Assembly (NCBI RefSeq): GCF_000147875.1
Contig: NC_014507.1
Location: forward strand, 2,604,001 to 2,668,000
DNA: 64,000 nucleotides
Direction of reading: 5' to 3'
From: Methanolacinia petrolearia DSM 11571
GTDB lineage: Archaea; Halobacteriota; Methanomicrobia; Methanomicrobiales; Methanomicrobiaceae
The notes below the pieces were generated by a model. It ran no database searches, was not told the DNA's origin, and saw nothing but the letters and a program-made list of their open reading frames with translations. The translations under genes were made by a program, and so were the position numbers. Of the stretch, positions 52,399 to 60,726 are shown in pieces; the stretch's first letter is position 1; the number at the start of each line of letters is the position of its first letter.

Positions 52399-52995
52399 TT
52401 ATCCGTGCCTTTCCCTTGTATCGACCACAAAACCGTCGGAGTTTATGTTATAGGTTACAATTCGATCATAGGGAAATGTTCCGGCCAGCCTGATGATCTT
52501 CATGTTCCGTCTTGCGCGGCTGCCCTCGTACGAAGTCGTCAGGTGAAGAATGCCATCTGAAAAAGAATCTACAAGAAAATTCTGCTTTTTATCAAAGACG
52601 GATGGATTATGAAGGATAATTATCAGCCTCCCCTCCATTTTCAGTGATTCAGCAAACCGGAAAAAGTCCAGCATGTCATTAAATCCGGTTTCGGCAAAAA
52701 GCAGAGAAAAATTCTCGATAATGTTCAGGTCCGAGGACAACAGAGATCTCATATCCACAGGATCCCAGGAATTCAGTATATCGGATTTTTTGATATCCGG
52801 AAGATTGTATAAATCCATATCACCAGATACGGCTTCCTTAGAGCGTGCCGTAATTACATTTAACGTGATTTCACGCTCCTTTGCATAAATATTCGCAAAT
52901 ATTAGGGCCATAGGGATTTTCATGTCGCCATCCTCCTCCCTGATCGTTATGATTCCACGATCAGGAATTTCCGGAAGGCCCTGATCCACTTTCAT
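52399..52995 (-). CDS. RecA/KaiC-like protein lacking Walker A
   Basis: This 198-residue protein has a RecA-like alternation of strands and helices, with GIITIREEDGDMKIPMALIFAN at the first strand, LNIIENFSLLFAETG..., and a Walker-B-like strand GRLIIILHNPS. There is no GxxxxGK(S/T) loop. The first strand segment, ending in EDGDMKIP, occupies the P-loop position but has lost it. It resembles the protein at 15911-16465 in size and layout, with little direct identity. It is encoded convergent with the TadC-like gene. Function is unknown; a regulatory or adaptor role near the secretion machine is an inference. Confidence 0.6.
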   Translation of the reverse strand: MKVDQGLPEIPDRGIITIREEDGDMKIPMALIFANIYAKEREITLNVITARSKEAVSGDMDLYNLPDIKKSDILNSWDPVDMRSLLSSDLNIIENFSLLFAETGFNDMLDFFRFAESLKMEGRLIIILHNPSVFDKKQNFLVDSFSDGILHLTTSYEGSRARRNMKIIRLAGTFPYDRIVTYNINSDGFVVDTRERHG

Positions 52996-53342
52996 AGTAA
53001 GTATTAATAAAATTACATATTTATAATATATTCCAATACAAAAAATTATACAAAATTAAAATTTTACATATATTCATACAAGAATATATTTAAAAATGGT
53101 TTTCCAACCACTTTTCAAAGAAGAAAATCTACCCCGACCCGCCAGAAATTTGAAATTTGATCCAATTCATTCCGGAACTACACTAAACCCATGAAAACTA
53201 TTAACCGGAGGACCATACATGGCGGGATAAATACCATTCGCCCATATTTACCCCGGAGTATCAATTTACATAAAAATTATTCAAATTTGAAGAGTAATGA
53301 CAAATAGATATATGTATAATAAGAAGAAAATATATCTTTAAG
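52996..53342. other. AT-rich intergenic region before the 53.4-kb membrane-protein gene
   Basis: This stretch has no gene-like frame. It contains several TATA-like runs (for example AAATATATCTTTAA at 53327-53340) and a possible mini-frame ATG GCG GGA TAA at 53219-53230 after GGAGG, too short to interpret. Transcription of the structured leader at 53343-53420 may start from the AT-rich right end. Confidence 0.4.
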
Positions 53343-53420
53343 TTAGACAGGATATAGTCTGTTCTAACCCGTAGCGGGACAATTAAGCCCACACCTGTAA
53401 TGAAAAAGGTTCATGTGTGG
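53343..53420 (+). promoter_or_regulatory. Candidate structured leader that may hide the ribosome-binding site
   Basis: Three adjacent hairpins precede the membrane-protein start. TTAGACAG (53343-53350) pairs with CTGTTCTAA (53359-53367) with one bulged A. CCCG (53368-53371) pairs with CGGG (53375-53378). CCACACCTG (53389-53397) pairs with CATGTGTGG (53412-53420) with one mismatch. The last strand ends in the GGTG that would serve as ribosome-binding site for the ATG at 53429, so the third hairpin could block translation. The layout recalls a riboswitch, but I cannot match a known class. Confidence 0.45.
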
Positions 53421-53428
53421 TGAATAGA

Positions 53429-53881
53429 ATGAAAGGTCTGGCAGACAAAATATTCTATGATCCCCGGATGATCGCATTAATGCCTTCAGCCGGAATTATC
53501 ATAGACTATACTTTAACTTTCATTTTTGCAGGCGGTTCCGGTAATATTATGATGTATGAGTTTAGTCCCATCATGCGATTATCGGCCGCCTCAGGGCTTA
53601 TTTTTCCCGTTATGTTAGTAATCGCCGGATTTTATTATTTTGCGGCCCTCACAGGCTTAAAAGTCCTGTTAAAAAGTGCAATATACCCATTTGGAGTTGC
53701 GATTGCCACAATTGTGATGCTCACACACATTATGGGAGCTTTTTCATGGATTATCAAAAACCAGGCATATGCTTACACGGTTTTCGGGATGTCAATAATG
53801 ATGATAATCATTGCATTCACAGCTTTTCTTTATTCGGCGTTGCTTAAGAAGGGAGCCATATGCCAAAAATATATACAATAA
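53429..53881 (+). CDS. Small four-helix membrane protein, unknown function (DUF5658-like)
   Basis: This 150-residue protein has four transmembrane helices (ALMPSAGIIIDYTLTFIFAGG, SGLIFPVMLVIAGFYYFAAL, FGVAIATIVMLTHIMGAFSW and VFGMSIMMIIIAFTAFLYSALL) with short loops. The first helix holds an aspartate and the pattern resembles DUF5658-type archaeal proteins, without certainty. The ATG at 53429 follows GGTG at 53418-53421; the in-frame GTG at 53417 lies within that ribosome-binding sequence. It stands alone between the secretion genes and the pst operon, behind a highly structured leader. Confidence 0.7.
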   Translation: MKGLADKIFYDPRMIALMPSAGIIIDYTLTFIFAGGSGNIMMYEFSPIMRLSAASGLIFPVMLVIAGFYYFAALTGLKVLLKSAIYPFGVAIATIVMLTHIMGAFSWIIKNQAYAYTVFGMSIMMIIIAFTAFLYSALLKKGAICQKYIQ

Positions 53882-53992
53882 GTAGCCTATAGCCGCAGCC
53901 ATATTCTATTTAAGGAAATTTTATCATCAGCCCCGCCTGTTTTTTTACATCAGGTTTCATAACCCAGAATTATAATGCCGGGAGCATGGACC

Positions 53993-54265
53993 ATGGTTAA
54001 AGGCTAAGGCAATCTAATAAATGATTCATCCGGGATAAAAAATGAGGATGAAAGAATATCAGGGCAGTACAATATCGGACTGATTACAATAGGAATTCTG
54101 CCGGTAATCGCCTTAAACACCAGGTCCTGGTATGGAAATAACAATACCCATACAATGCTTGTAACCGCCCTGACATCATTTATGATCCTGCTGATGCTGG
54201 GCATTGTTTTATTGCTTTTAAACAGGGAAAAAGAAGAAAAAAATGATATCCACAATAAGAGATAA
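53993..54265 (+). pseudogene. Possible broken small membrane-protein gene
   Basis: An ATG at 53993 reads MVKG and then meets a TAA at 54005-54007. The same frame remains open for 85 further codons to a TAA at 54263-54265. The downstream part encodes a plausible protein with two hydrophobic helices (IGLITIGILPVIALNT and MLVTALTSFMILLMLGIVLLLLN) and a charged tail. No in-frame ATG, GTG or TTG follows the internal stop before the first helix. It could be a pseudogene, a stop-read-through case, a start at a rare codon or chance. Its frame and hydrophobic pattern suggest coding origin, weakly. Confidence 0.35.
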
Positions 54266-54365
54266 AGAAGAAAAACCCCACATATTTATTAAATAAAATA
54301 TGTATTTTTATTTATTAATCATTACTTTTCGATACAATTATATGTGAAAACTGTGATTACTATTT

Positions 54366-54423
54366 GGTGAAGACCTCTCTTGCCAGACCGGAGGCGTGAG
54401 TGCGATCCGCACTCCTCTTCGCC
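54366..54423 (+). promoter_or_regulatory. Structured pstS leader (three-way junction)
   Basis: GGTGAAGA (54366-54373) pairs with TCTTCGCC (54416-54423), with one G-T pair. The stem encloses two hairpins, CCTC/GAGG (54374-54377 with 54391-54394) and a perfect GAGTGCG/CGCACTC (54398-54404 with 54408-54414, loop ATC). The element ends 38 bases before the pstS ATG and contains no coding potential. It may control the pst genes as an RNA structure, or be a transcription attenuation or protein-binding site; I do not recognise a known riboswitch class. Confidence 0.5.
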
Positions 54424-54461
54424 ACACACGGAACCCTAAATTCAGATACAGGAGAAAAAAA

Positions 54462-55436
54462 ATGAAAGTTTTTGCAAAAGACGAAAACGCAGTTTCGCCG
54501 ATTGTTGCTACACTCGTTCTTATCGTTGTGGCAGTAGTCGGTGCCGTATCAGTCGGAACGATCATGGGAACATTCTCTGACGATGTTTCCGGACAGACAA
54601 ACGCAGGAGACGTTTCCAATGCTGCAGCTACCGAGATCCTCATCGCGGGCTCAACAACAGTCCAGCCCGTATCCGAGCTTCTCGCAGAGGCATACATGAA
54701 GGAGAATCGCGGTGTAAAGATCACGGTCCAGGGCGGCGGCTCAGGTGCAGGAGTATCTGCAGCAGGCATGGGCATCGCTGACATCGGCGCAGCATCACGT
54801 AACCTCAAAGATGAAGAGGCAGCAAAGTACACCGACCTCCAGACAAAACAGATCGGAGGATCAGCTGTTGTAGTTATCGTTAACGAAAATGTAACTGGTA
54901 TCACCAGCATAACTGAGGATCAGCTCGAAGCAATATTCATAAACGATGACTTTACCTCTGCACCAAGCGGAATCACTACAGCATTCCAGCGTTCAGAAGA
55001 ATCAGGAACTGAAGACACGTTCAGTGAGTTCCTTACCGGCAAGAGCGGTAAGATCAATGCTTCCATTGATGGTGCAACAGGAAACGCAGGAGTACTTGAG
55101 TCAGTAAGAAGCACAACAGATTCAATCGGTTTCGTTGATGCAGGATACGCACTTGACGCATCAGGAGTCACAGTACTCAACATCCAGATTGACACAACGA
55201 TATACGAAGCAACCTCAAAAGGTATCCAGAACGCACTCTCAGGCAAAACAGGCGAGTCTGAATGCTATGTTACAGGAGACGATGCAACATCAGGCAAGGG
55301 CCTTGTTCGTCCGCTCAACTATATCGTCGGTTCGAGCCCCTCCTCAATAGTGAACGACTTTATCTCATTTGCCCAGTCACCAGGTGCAATCGAATACTTT
55401 GACGAAGCTGGAATGTACTCAATAATGAGCTTTTAA
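54462..55436 (+). CDS. pstS: Phosphate-binding protein PstS with pilin-type N-terminal leader
   Basis: This 324-residue protein has a PBP-type phosphate-binding domain, with AGSTTVQPVSELLAEAYM, GGGSGAGVSAAGMGIADIG, FQRSEESGTEDTF and the C-terminal RPLNYIVG. In front of it stands KDENAVSPIVATLVLIVVAVVG, the pattern of archaeal type IV pilin N-termini (a charged residue before a long hydrophobic helix), rather than a normal lipoprotein signal. It could be anchored by that helix or processed by a prepilin peptidase. The ATG at 54462 has AGGAG seven bases upstream. It starts the pst row with pstC and pstA. Structured leader at 54366-54423. Confidence 0.92.
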   Translation: MKVFAKDENAVSPIVATLVLIVVAVVGAVSVGTIMGTFSDDVSGQTNAGDVSNAAATEILIAGSTTVQPVSELLAEAYMKENRGVKITVQGGGSGAGVSAAGMGIADIGAASRNLKDEEAAKYTDLQTKQIGGSAVVVIVNENVTGITSITEDQLEAIFINDDFTSAPSGITTAFQRSEESGTEDTFSEFLTGKSGKINASIDGATGNAGVLESVRSTTDSIGFVDAGYALDASGVTVLNIQIDTTIYEATSKGIQNALSGKTGESECYVTGDDATSGKGLVRPLNYIVGSSPSSIVNDFISFAQSPGAIEYFDEAGMYSIMSF

Positions 55437-55482
55437 AACCAACCACAATCTAATTTTTGTTTTTTTGGAGAAGACACAGTAA

Positions 55483-56427
55483 ATGAAGGGCATATATGAT
55501 ATCAAAGAGCATATCCCCGCAGACAGACCCGGAAGACTGTTCCTTCTCGCAGCAATAATCTCAATCTCCTCCGTAATCCTGATATTTATCTTCCTTTTCG
55601 TTACGGCATCCCCGGTTCTACTGAAAGAAGGCACCGAATTCATCACAGGAACGGAATGGAACTATCAGACTGGAGAATACGGAATACTCCTGCTCATAGC
55701 AGGAACCATTGTCCTTACAGCGGTGACAATGGCAATCGCAGTTCCACTCTCTATCTTTACCGCGATATTTCTTGCAGAATGGTCCCCCAGGTGGCTTACC
55801 GGAGTACTCAGGCCGCCCATTGAGATGCTCGTCGGGATACCCTCAGTTGTGTACGGGATCTTCGGGTTCTTCGTCCTTGAAAATATATTCCAGGACTTCG
55901 TCGATCCCTTCATCGACTCAACACTCGGTTTTATATGGATCTTTAAGGATGTAAATCCAAACAGCGGTACAAGCATCCTCTTGGCATCGACCGTTCTCTC
56001 GATAATGATACTCCCTACTGTGACAGCACTTTCACAGGAGGCACTGGAGACAGTTCCCCGCGACTACAGGCACGCATCGCTTGCACTCGGGGCGACAAAA
56101 TGGGAGACAATAAAAAAGATAATAATACCCGCTGCAATGCCCGGGATAATAACCGCATTCATACTTGGGCTTATGAGAGCGATCGGTGAGACCATGGCCG
56201 TAGTAATGCTCATGGGCAACAGCCTGCACTTCCCTACATCAATACTCGATACCGGCTATGCGATGACTTCCAAAATTTTGAACGACATTGGGTATTACAT
56301 CTCATTCGACGAGCCCAAATCCGCCCTTTTCGCCATAGGGGTTGTAATATTCCTGATGGAATTTATCTTCGTGGCCCTTGCAAGATTCGTGGGCTACAGG
56401 TTCACGATAGACAGAAGGGAGAGCTAA
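55483..56427 (+). CDS. pstC: Phosphate ABC transporter permease
   Basis: This 314-residue permease has an N-terminal helix (LFLLAAIISISSVILIFIFLFV) and the MetI-like permease core with several more helices. The cytoplasmic EAA-type loop reads ALGATKWETIKKIIIPAAMPGIITAF, and MRAIGETMAVVMLMGNSLHFP is the PstC/PstA signature. It forms the channel for phosphate with PstA. It lies 46 bases after pstS and is followed at once by pstA (stop and ATG adjacent), so translation is coupled. No pstB or phoU follows; see the row's last gene. Confidence 0.94.
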   Translation: MKGIYDIKEHIPADRPGRLFLLAAIISISSVILIFIFLFVTASPVLLKEGTEFITGTEWNYQTGEYGILLLIAGTIVLTAVTMAIAVPLSIFTAIFLAEWSPRWLTGVLRPPIEMLVGIPSVVYGIFGFFVLENIFQDFVDPFIDSTLGFIWIFKDVNPNSGTSILLASTVLSIMILPTVTALSQEALETVPRDYRHASLALGATKWETIKKIIIPAAMPGIITAFILGLMRAIGETMAVVMLMGNSLHFPTSILDTGYAMTSKILNDIGYYISFDEPKSALFAIGVVIFLMEFIFVALARFVGYRFTIDRRES

Positions 56428-57324
56428 ATGAATTTCAGGATGGCAGAAGAGAAGTTCTTTCTGGTTGTCAGCTGCCTTGCCACAGCGTTCGCCATAGGAA
56501 CGCTCGTCTACATAATAGGTACAATCTTCATGGAAGCGCTGCCCTCCCTTTCACTCGAATTCATAACAACCGCTGAATCCGATTTCCCCGGTGTAGGAGG
56601 TGCGATCGCGAACGCGATAGTCGGAACAATCTTAATTTCCTTCTTTGCAACGCTTCTGGCAACACCCCTTGCAATAGGAACTGCAATATATCTCCAGAAG
56701 TACGCCAAGGAGTCGCTATTCACAAAAACCGTCAGGTTCCTGATAGAGGTGCTTTCAGGGACACCCTCCATAGTTATAGGTATCTTCGGGATGCTCGTGC
56801 TCGTATACTACATGAAGAATATCACAGGCGGTTTTTCACTTATTTCAGGATCAATAGCCCTTGCAATACTAATAATGCCTGTCATCGAGAGAGCGGTTGA
56901 AGATGCAATCTTTGCAGTTCCGAAATCGATCGAATCCGGGAGCTATGCACTCGGGGCGAACAAATGGGAAACTATCAGGAACATCACGCTGCCGACTGCC
57001 ATTTCAGGGATCATGACCGGAATCATACTCGGCTTCGGAAGGGCTGCAGAGGAATCGGCGGTCGTGATCCTGACTGCAGGATATTCACAGTTCATGCCAG
57101 AATTTGCAATTAAATCATCTGACAAACTGGCCGCCGGCTTCAAGATCTACCCCATACAGGACCTTGTAGGAACCCTGCCCTACAGTGTCTATCATGGATA
57201 CGAGAATTCGAATGTCATTCCGATATCAGATGCCTTCGCAGCCGCCTTTGTTTTGATTGTAATAGTCCTGTCAATAAATGTAGTGGCAAAGATTCTCCTC
57301 TGGAGGTATAAAATTGAATTATGA
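56428..57324 (+). CDS. pstA: Phosphate ABC transporter permease
   Basis: This 298-residue permease has six predicted helices. The EAA-type loop is ALGANKWETIRNITLPTAISGIMTGIILGFGRAAEESAVVIL, and the N-terminal helix reads VVSCLATAFAIGTLVYIIGTIF. Length and motif order fit PstA. Its ATG directly follows the pstC stop. The last bases (57302-57307) carry GGAGGT, which serves as ribosome-binding site for the next gene, a secretion ATPase that starts inside pstA. The expected pstB ATPase is missing from this row, so PstB must be supplied from elsewhere. Confidence 0.94.
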   Translation: MNFRMAEEKFFLVVSCLATAFAIGTLVYIIGTIFMEALPSLSLEFITTAESDFPGVGGAIANAIVGTILISFFATLLATPLAIGTAIYLQKYAKESLFTKTVRFLIEVLSGTPSIVIGIFGMLVLVYYMKNITGGFSLISGSIALAILIMPVIERAVEDAIFAVPKSIESGSYALGANKWETIRNITLPTAISGIMTGIILGFGRAAEESAVVILTAGYSQFMPEFAIKSSDKLAAGFKIYPIQDLVGTLPYSVYHGYENSNVIPISDAFAAAFVLIVIVLSINVVAKILLWRYKIEL

Positions 57325-59566
57325 CAAGGAGGATGATCATAAGGAATCCCGGGACGAAGGAGAAGCAGGAAATTCCGATGATTTTTTTAAAATAGTGAAT
57401 CAAATCCCGGAAAAAGATCTTAAAACCCCTGATCAGCCCCCTGATAAAAAAATAACAGAGAAAATTGAGAAAAAGAGAAGATTACTCTTCAGGGAGAAAA
57501 AAAATCAAAATAAAAACAGCCGCGATGATACAGAAAAACCGGCGGAAGATCTGGGAATAGAAGAACTCATTCAAAGAATGAATGGCAGGACGCAGGGAAA
57601 CAACCAGGACAACAATGAAATTCTGCCTTCAATTTGCGATAAGGACCCTGACGATGACGTAGTAATCCCTGCTACCAGTAAAACCGATCAGGATGAAGAT
57701 CAATCCTATAGCGACAAGGATACAAAGGAGAAAAAATCCAAAAAGAAGCAAATTCTTCCCAAAAGGCAAAAAAATGAGAATAAAACAGTAAAGAGAATCC
57801 GGAAAGAAGAAACAAAACCCGAACAGGAGAACAAACACTCCGAAAACGATGATAAAGACCTTCTCTCCAGAATCGAGGAGATAATTGAATCGGTCGTATC
57901 CAGATTCGTAACCGAGAGCATCGGCGAAATGATGGAGACCATCCCTTTCGATATCGGAGAGACAAAAGAACCCCAGCCTGTAGATTCCCTGAAAACAGTC
58001 GATATCGCCTACCCTGTCGATCCCCCGCACCAGTATATCAGAGTGTTTTACGACAAAGAAGACCGTGCTCTTCGCTACCAGGTTCTAGAACCGGAACTGA
58101 GCAGAGGAGAAGAACATTGCCTGATTATTATAAAAAATGCGTTCCAGAAGATGATAAGCACAGATCTCAAACTGATCAGCGGAGAGAAAAGAGAGGAATA
58201 CCTCCATGCAAGGTTCAGTTCGATCATCGAGATATTCGGACTTAAGCTGACAGAAGATCAAAGGAACAAGATCTTCTTCCATATGAGAAAGCAGTATCTC
58301 GGTTACGACAGGATCGACAGTATGATGAAAGACAGATACATCGAGGATATATCGTGCAACGGCGCCGAGATGGATCTCTATGTCCAGCACCGCACATTCG
58401 GGCCGATAAGAACAAACATCAGGTTCGAAAACGTAGAGCTTAACAACTTCGTTCTAAAGCTTGCACAGATAAGCGGAAGGCATATCTCACTGCTTCAGCC
58501 GATCCGCGACATCACGCTCCCGGACGGGAGCAGGGGCAATCTTACACTCGGAGGCGAGGTCACAAAGAAAGGATCGACATTTACCATACGAAAGTTCAGG
58601 TCGAATCCGATATCTGCCATCGAACTGATGGATTACGGGACAATCGGATCCGAGCAGCTCGCATTCCTCTGGCTCCTGATGGAGTATAAGAGATCGCTTC
58701 TCGTATCAGGCGGAACTGCGAGCGGAAAGACAACGCTTCTCAACGTTCTATGCAGTTTTATACCAATCGACTACAAGGTAGTGTCGATCGAAGATACCGC
58801 CGAATTAAACCTTATGCATCCAAACTGGCTCCAGTCGATTACCCGAACCGGCTTCGGGGGCAGTTCTGATGCAGGCTCTCCATCCGGAATCGGAGGAGGA
58901 GGGGGAGGAAAAGCACCGGGAGACATCTCGCTCTACGACCTGCTGATTGCAGCATTAAGGCAACGCCCGGAGTTTATACTCGTAGGAGAGGTCAGGGGCT
59001 CGGAATCTTTCACGCTCTTCCAGGCGATTGCAGTGGGTCACGCCGCTATGGGTACAATACATGCCGGAACAATGGACGAACTCCTCTCAAGGATAGAATC
59101 AAATCCGATGAACGTTCCGAGGAGCCTTTTCTGCAACCTTGATGCAGTAATATTCCCCATGCAGATAAAACGGGGAGAACTCTCCATAAGGAGAGTCGTG
59201 TCCATCGTCGAGATCCTTGAACTGGACAGGGATACGCACGACCTCGTCACAAACACCGTGTTCAAATGGAATCCGGAAGAGGATGCATTCGTTTTTTCAG
59301 GAAAGAGCTATCTTTTCGATAAAATCAGGGAGACATTCGGCGTGGACACTGCCTTCCTTCTGAATGAGATGAAAGATCGGGCATATGTTTTGGAATGGAT
59401 GAAAAAAACGAGAGTCAGGGATTACCGCGAGGCCCTGAAAGTAATAAGGATGTATTATAAAGACAAGGAAGAGCTATTTAAAAATATTGAAGATGGAAAT
59501 ACCAAACCATGGATCAGGATTCAAAATAATAAAACTGGGGAGCAAGTTTCCCTGACGACAACCTGA
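57314..59566 (+). CDS. TadA/VirB11-type secretion ATPase with long charged N-terminal region
   Basis: This 750-residue protein starts at TTG 57314, six bases after GGAGGT at 57302-57307 and inside the end of pstA; the nearby ATG at 57321 is out of frame. Residues 1 to about 190 are extremely charged and probably disordered, with repeated lysine/glutamate stretches. Then follow the N2-type domain and the ATPase domain: Walker A SGGTASGKTTLLNVL near residue 465, an Asp box (EDTAELN), a glycine-rich loop, Walker B ILVGEVRGSES, and the His box MGTIHAGT. It powers the two TadB/TadC-type platform proteins encoded at 49990-52360. The split position suggests one system with pst inserted between. Confidence 0.91.
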   Translation: MNYDKEDDHKESRDEGEAGNSDDFFKIVNQIPEKDLKTPDQPPDKKITEKIEKKRRLLFREKKNQNKNSRDDTEKPAEDLGIEELIQRMNGRTQGNNQDNNEILPSICDKDPDDDVVIPATSKTDQDEDQSYSDKDTKEKKSKKKQILPKRQKNENKTVKRIRKEETKPEQENKHSENDDKDLLSRIEEIIESVVSRFVTESIGEMMETIPFDIGETKEPQPVDSLKTVDIAYPVDPPHQYIRVFYDKEDRALRYQVLEPELSRGEEHCLIIIKNAFQKMISTDLKLISGEKREEYLHARFSSIIEIFGLKLTEDQRNKIFFHMRKQYLGYDRIDSMMKDRYIEDISCNGAEMDLYVQHRTFGPIRTNIRFENVELNNFVLKLAQISGRHISLLQPIRDITLPDGSRGNLTLGGEVTKKGSTFTIRKFRSNPISAIELMDYGTIGSEQLAFLWLLMEYKRSLLVSGGTASGKTTLLNVLCSFIPIDYKVVSIEDTAELNLMHPNWLQSITRTGFGGSSDAGSPSGIGGGGGGKAPGDISLYDLLIAALRQRPEFILVGEVRGSESFTLFQAIAVGHAAMGTIHAGTMDELLSRIESNPMNVPRSLFCNLDAVIFPMQIKRGELSIRRVVSIVEILELDRDTHDLVTNTVFKWNPEEDAFVFSGKSYLFDKIRETFGVDTAFLLNEMKDRAYVLEWMKKTRVRDYREALKVIRMYYKDKEELFKNIEDGNTKPWIRIQNNKTGEQVSLTTT

Positions 59567-60632
59567 TCGCTCCTATTCCTGAATTTTTATTAAACTCAAC
59601 CTTCCCGTATTCATCAGTTATCCCGAACCATTTTGAAAGTGAGACATTTCCATCAATTAATGCAGCCGTAACAGGCTGATCAGAAATACCATCACCATTG
59701 ATATTTTTCACGTACACATAAAATGAGCTATCTGCACCACTCACCTCAATATACATAGGAGGAGTATATAGGGAGTTTTTCGGAATTACAACAGGTTCAG
59801 GCGATTCTCCAGTTAAGCCATCGTTATCTGCGACTTTCAGCCAGACTTTAAAAGGCCCTTCGCTCGTAAGCGGAATCCGGACCTCACTTGTGGTGTATGT
59901 TGAATTTGTACAGGAAGATCCGTTTGTCCAGTCTTCAACAGTCCATAAATAATCAACTACACTGCCGTCCTCATCAAATGACTGCTTGCCGTCAAGGACA
60001 AGGACAAGCTGATCAGCAACAAGCAGATCTTCGGTTTCAATAGTGTAATCGATTGAAGGAACAGGACTCTTGAAGTTTTTATCAAAGGTGTTGTAGTATC
60101 TCGATATCAGAACGATTTTAACTGTTTCGTCCTCCGGAACATATTTAGGATTATATTTGAAAGATGAAAGAAAACTTACGTTTATCGAGGCTGTTTTTGT
60201 CCCTTCTACTAAAAGAGGATGGTCTTTATCGTAACTGTTGCCTTCTTCGTCATAGAACGTGAATGCATAATCATCATTGATTTTTACAGCAATTACTTTC
60301 GAATCTTTTATATCCATATTAGAAACATCAAAACTTATCCTCGACCAATTATTCCATGTAGTATTATCCCATACGGTGATATTCCATTGAGTAAAATTTT
60401 CATTCTCGAGAAAAGACAACCAGTCACTTCTGTTATTTTCAAGTTCGATCGATACTATGCGTAAATCTTCATTTTCGACCGCACTGACATGGGCCTGCCT
60501 TTCCATCTCCTCCTTTTCAAACTCCGAAACCATTATAGCAAGAGCTGCAGCCGCAATAACCGTGATCAGGATTAATAAAAGAGTCCCGATTATAACAGAA
60601 ACACCTTCCCGGCGATCCCGCAATACCATCAT
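59514..60632 (-). CDS. Pilin-like protein with PKD domain (archaeal type IV pilin N-terminus)
   Basis: This 372-residue protein begins DRREGVSVIIGTLLLILITVIAAAALAIMV, the archaeal pilin-type leader in which a charged stretch precedes a hydrophobic helix, with likely processing after the glycine. The body is beta-rich and includes a PKD-like region (LVLVLDGKQSFDEDGSVVDYLW) and an Ig-like C-terminal region (VTAALIDGNVSLSKWFGITDEYGKVEF). It overlaps the secretion ATPase gene tail to tail by 53 bp. It is a strong candidate for the exported substrate or fibre of the Tad-like machine encoded alongside. The exact cleavage site needs confirmation. Confidence 0.82.
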   Translation of the reverse strand: MMVLRDRREGVSVIIGTLLLILITVIAAAALAIMVSEFEKEEMERQAHVSAVENEDLRIVSIELENNRSDWLSFLENENFTQWNITVWDNTTWNNWSRISFDVSNMDIKDSKVIAVKINDDYAFTFYDEEGNSYDKDHPLLVEGTKTASINVSFLSSFKYNPKYVPEDETVKIVLISRYYNTFDKNFKSPVPSIDYTIETEDLLVADQLVLVLDGKQSFDEDGSVVDYLWTVEDWTNGSSCTNSTYTTSEVRIPLTSEGPFKVWLKVADNDGLTGESPEPVVIPKNSLYTPPMYIEVSGADSSFYVYVKNINGDGISDQPVTAALIDGNVSLSKWFGITDEYGKVEFNKNSGIGAIRLSSGKLAPQFYYFES

Positions 60633-60726
60633 ACTTACTCAGGCGTTGTCGATGTTAAGATATATCTTTTTGTAAATATGAATATAGATCGTATGTAAAA
60701 TATATGTTTTGGAGTTGAAGACGTTG

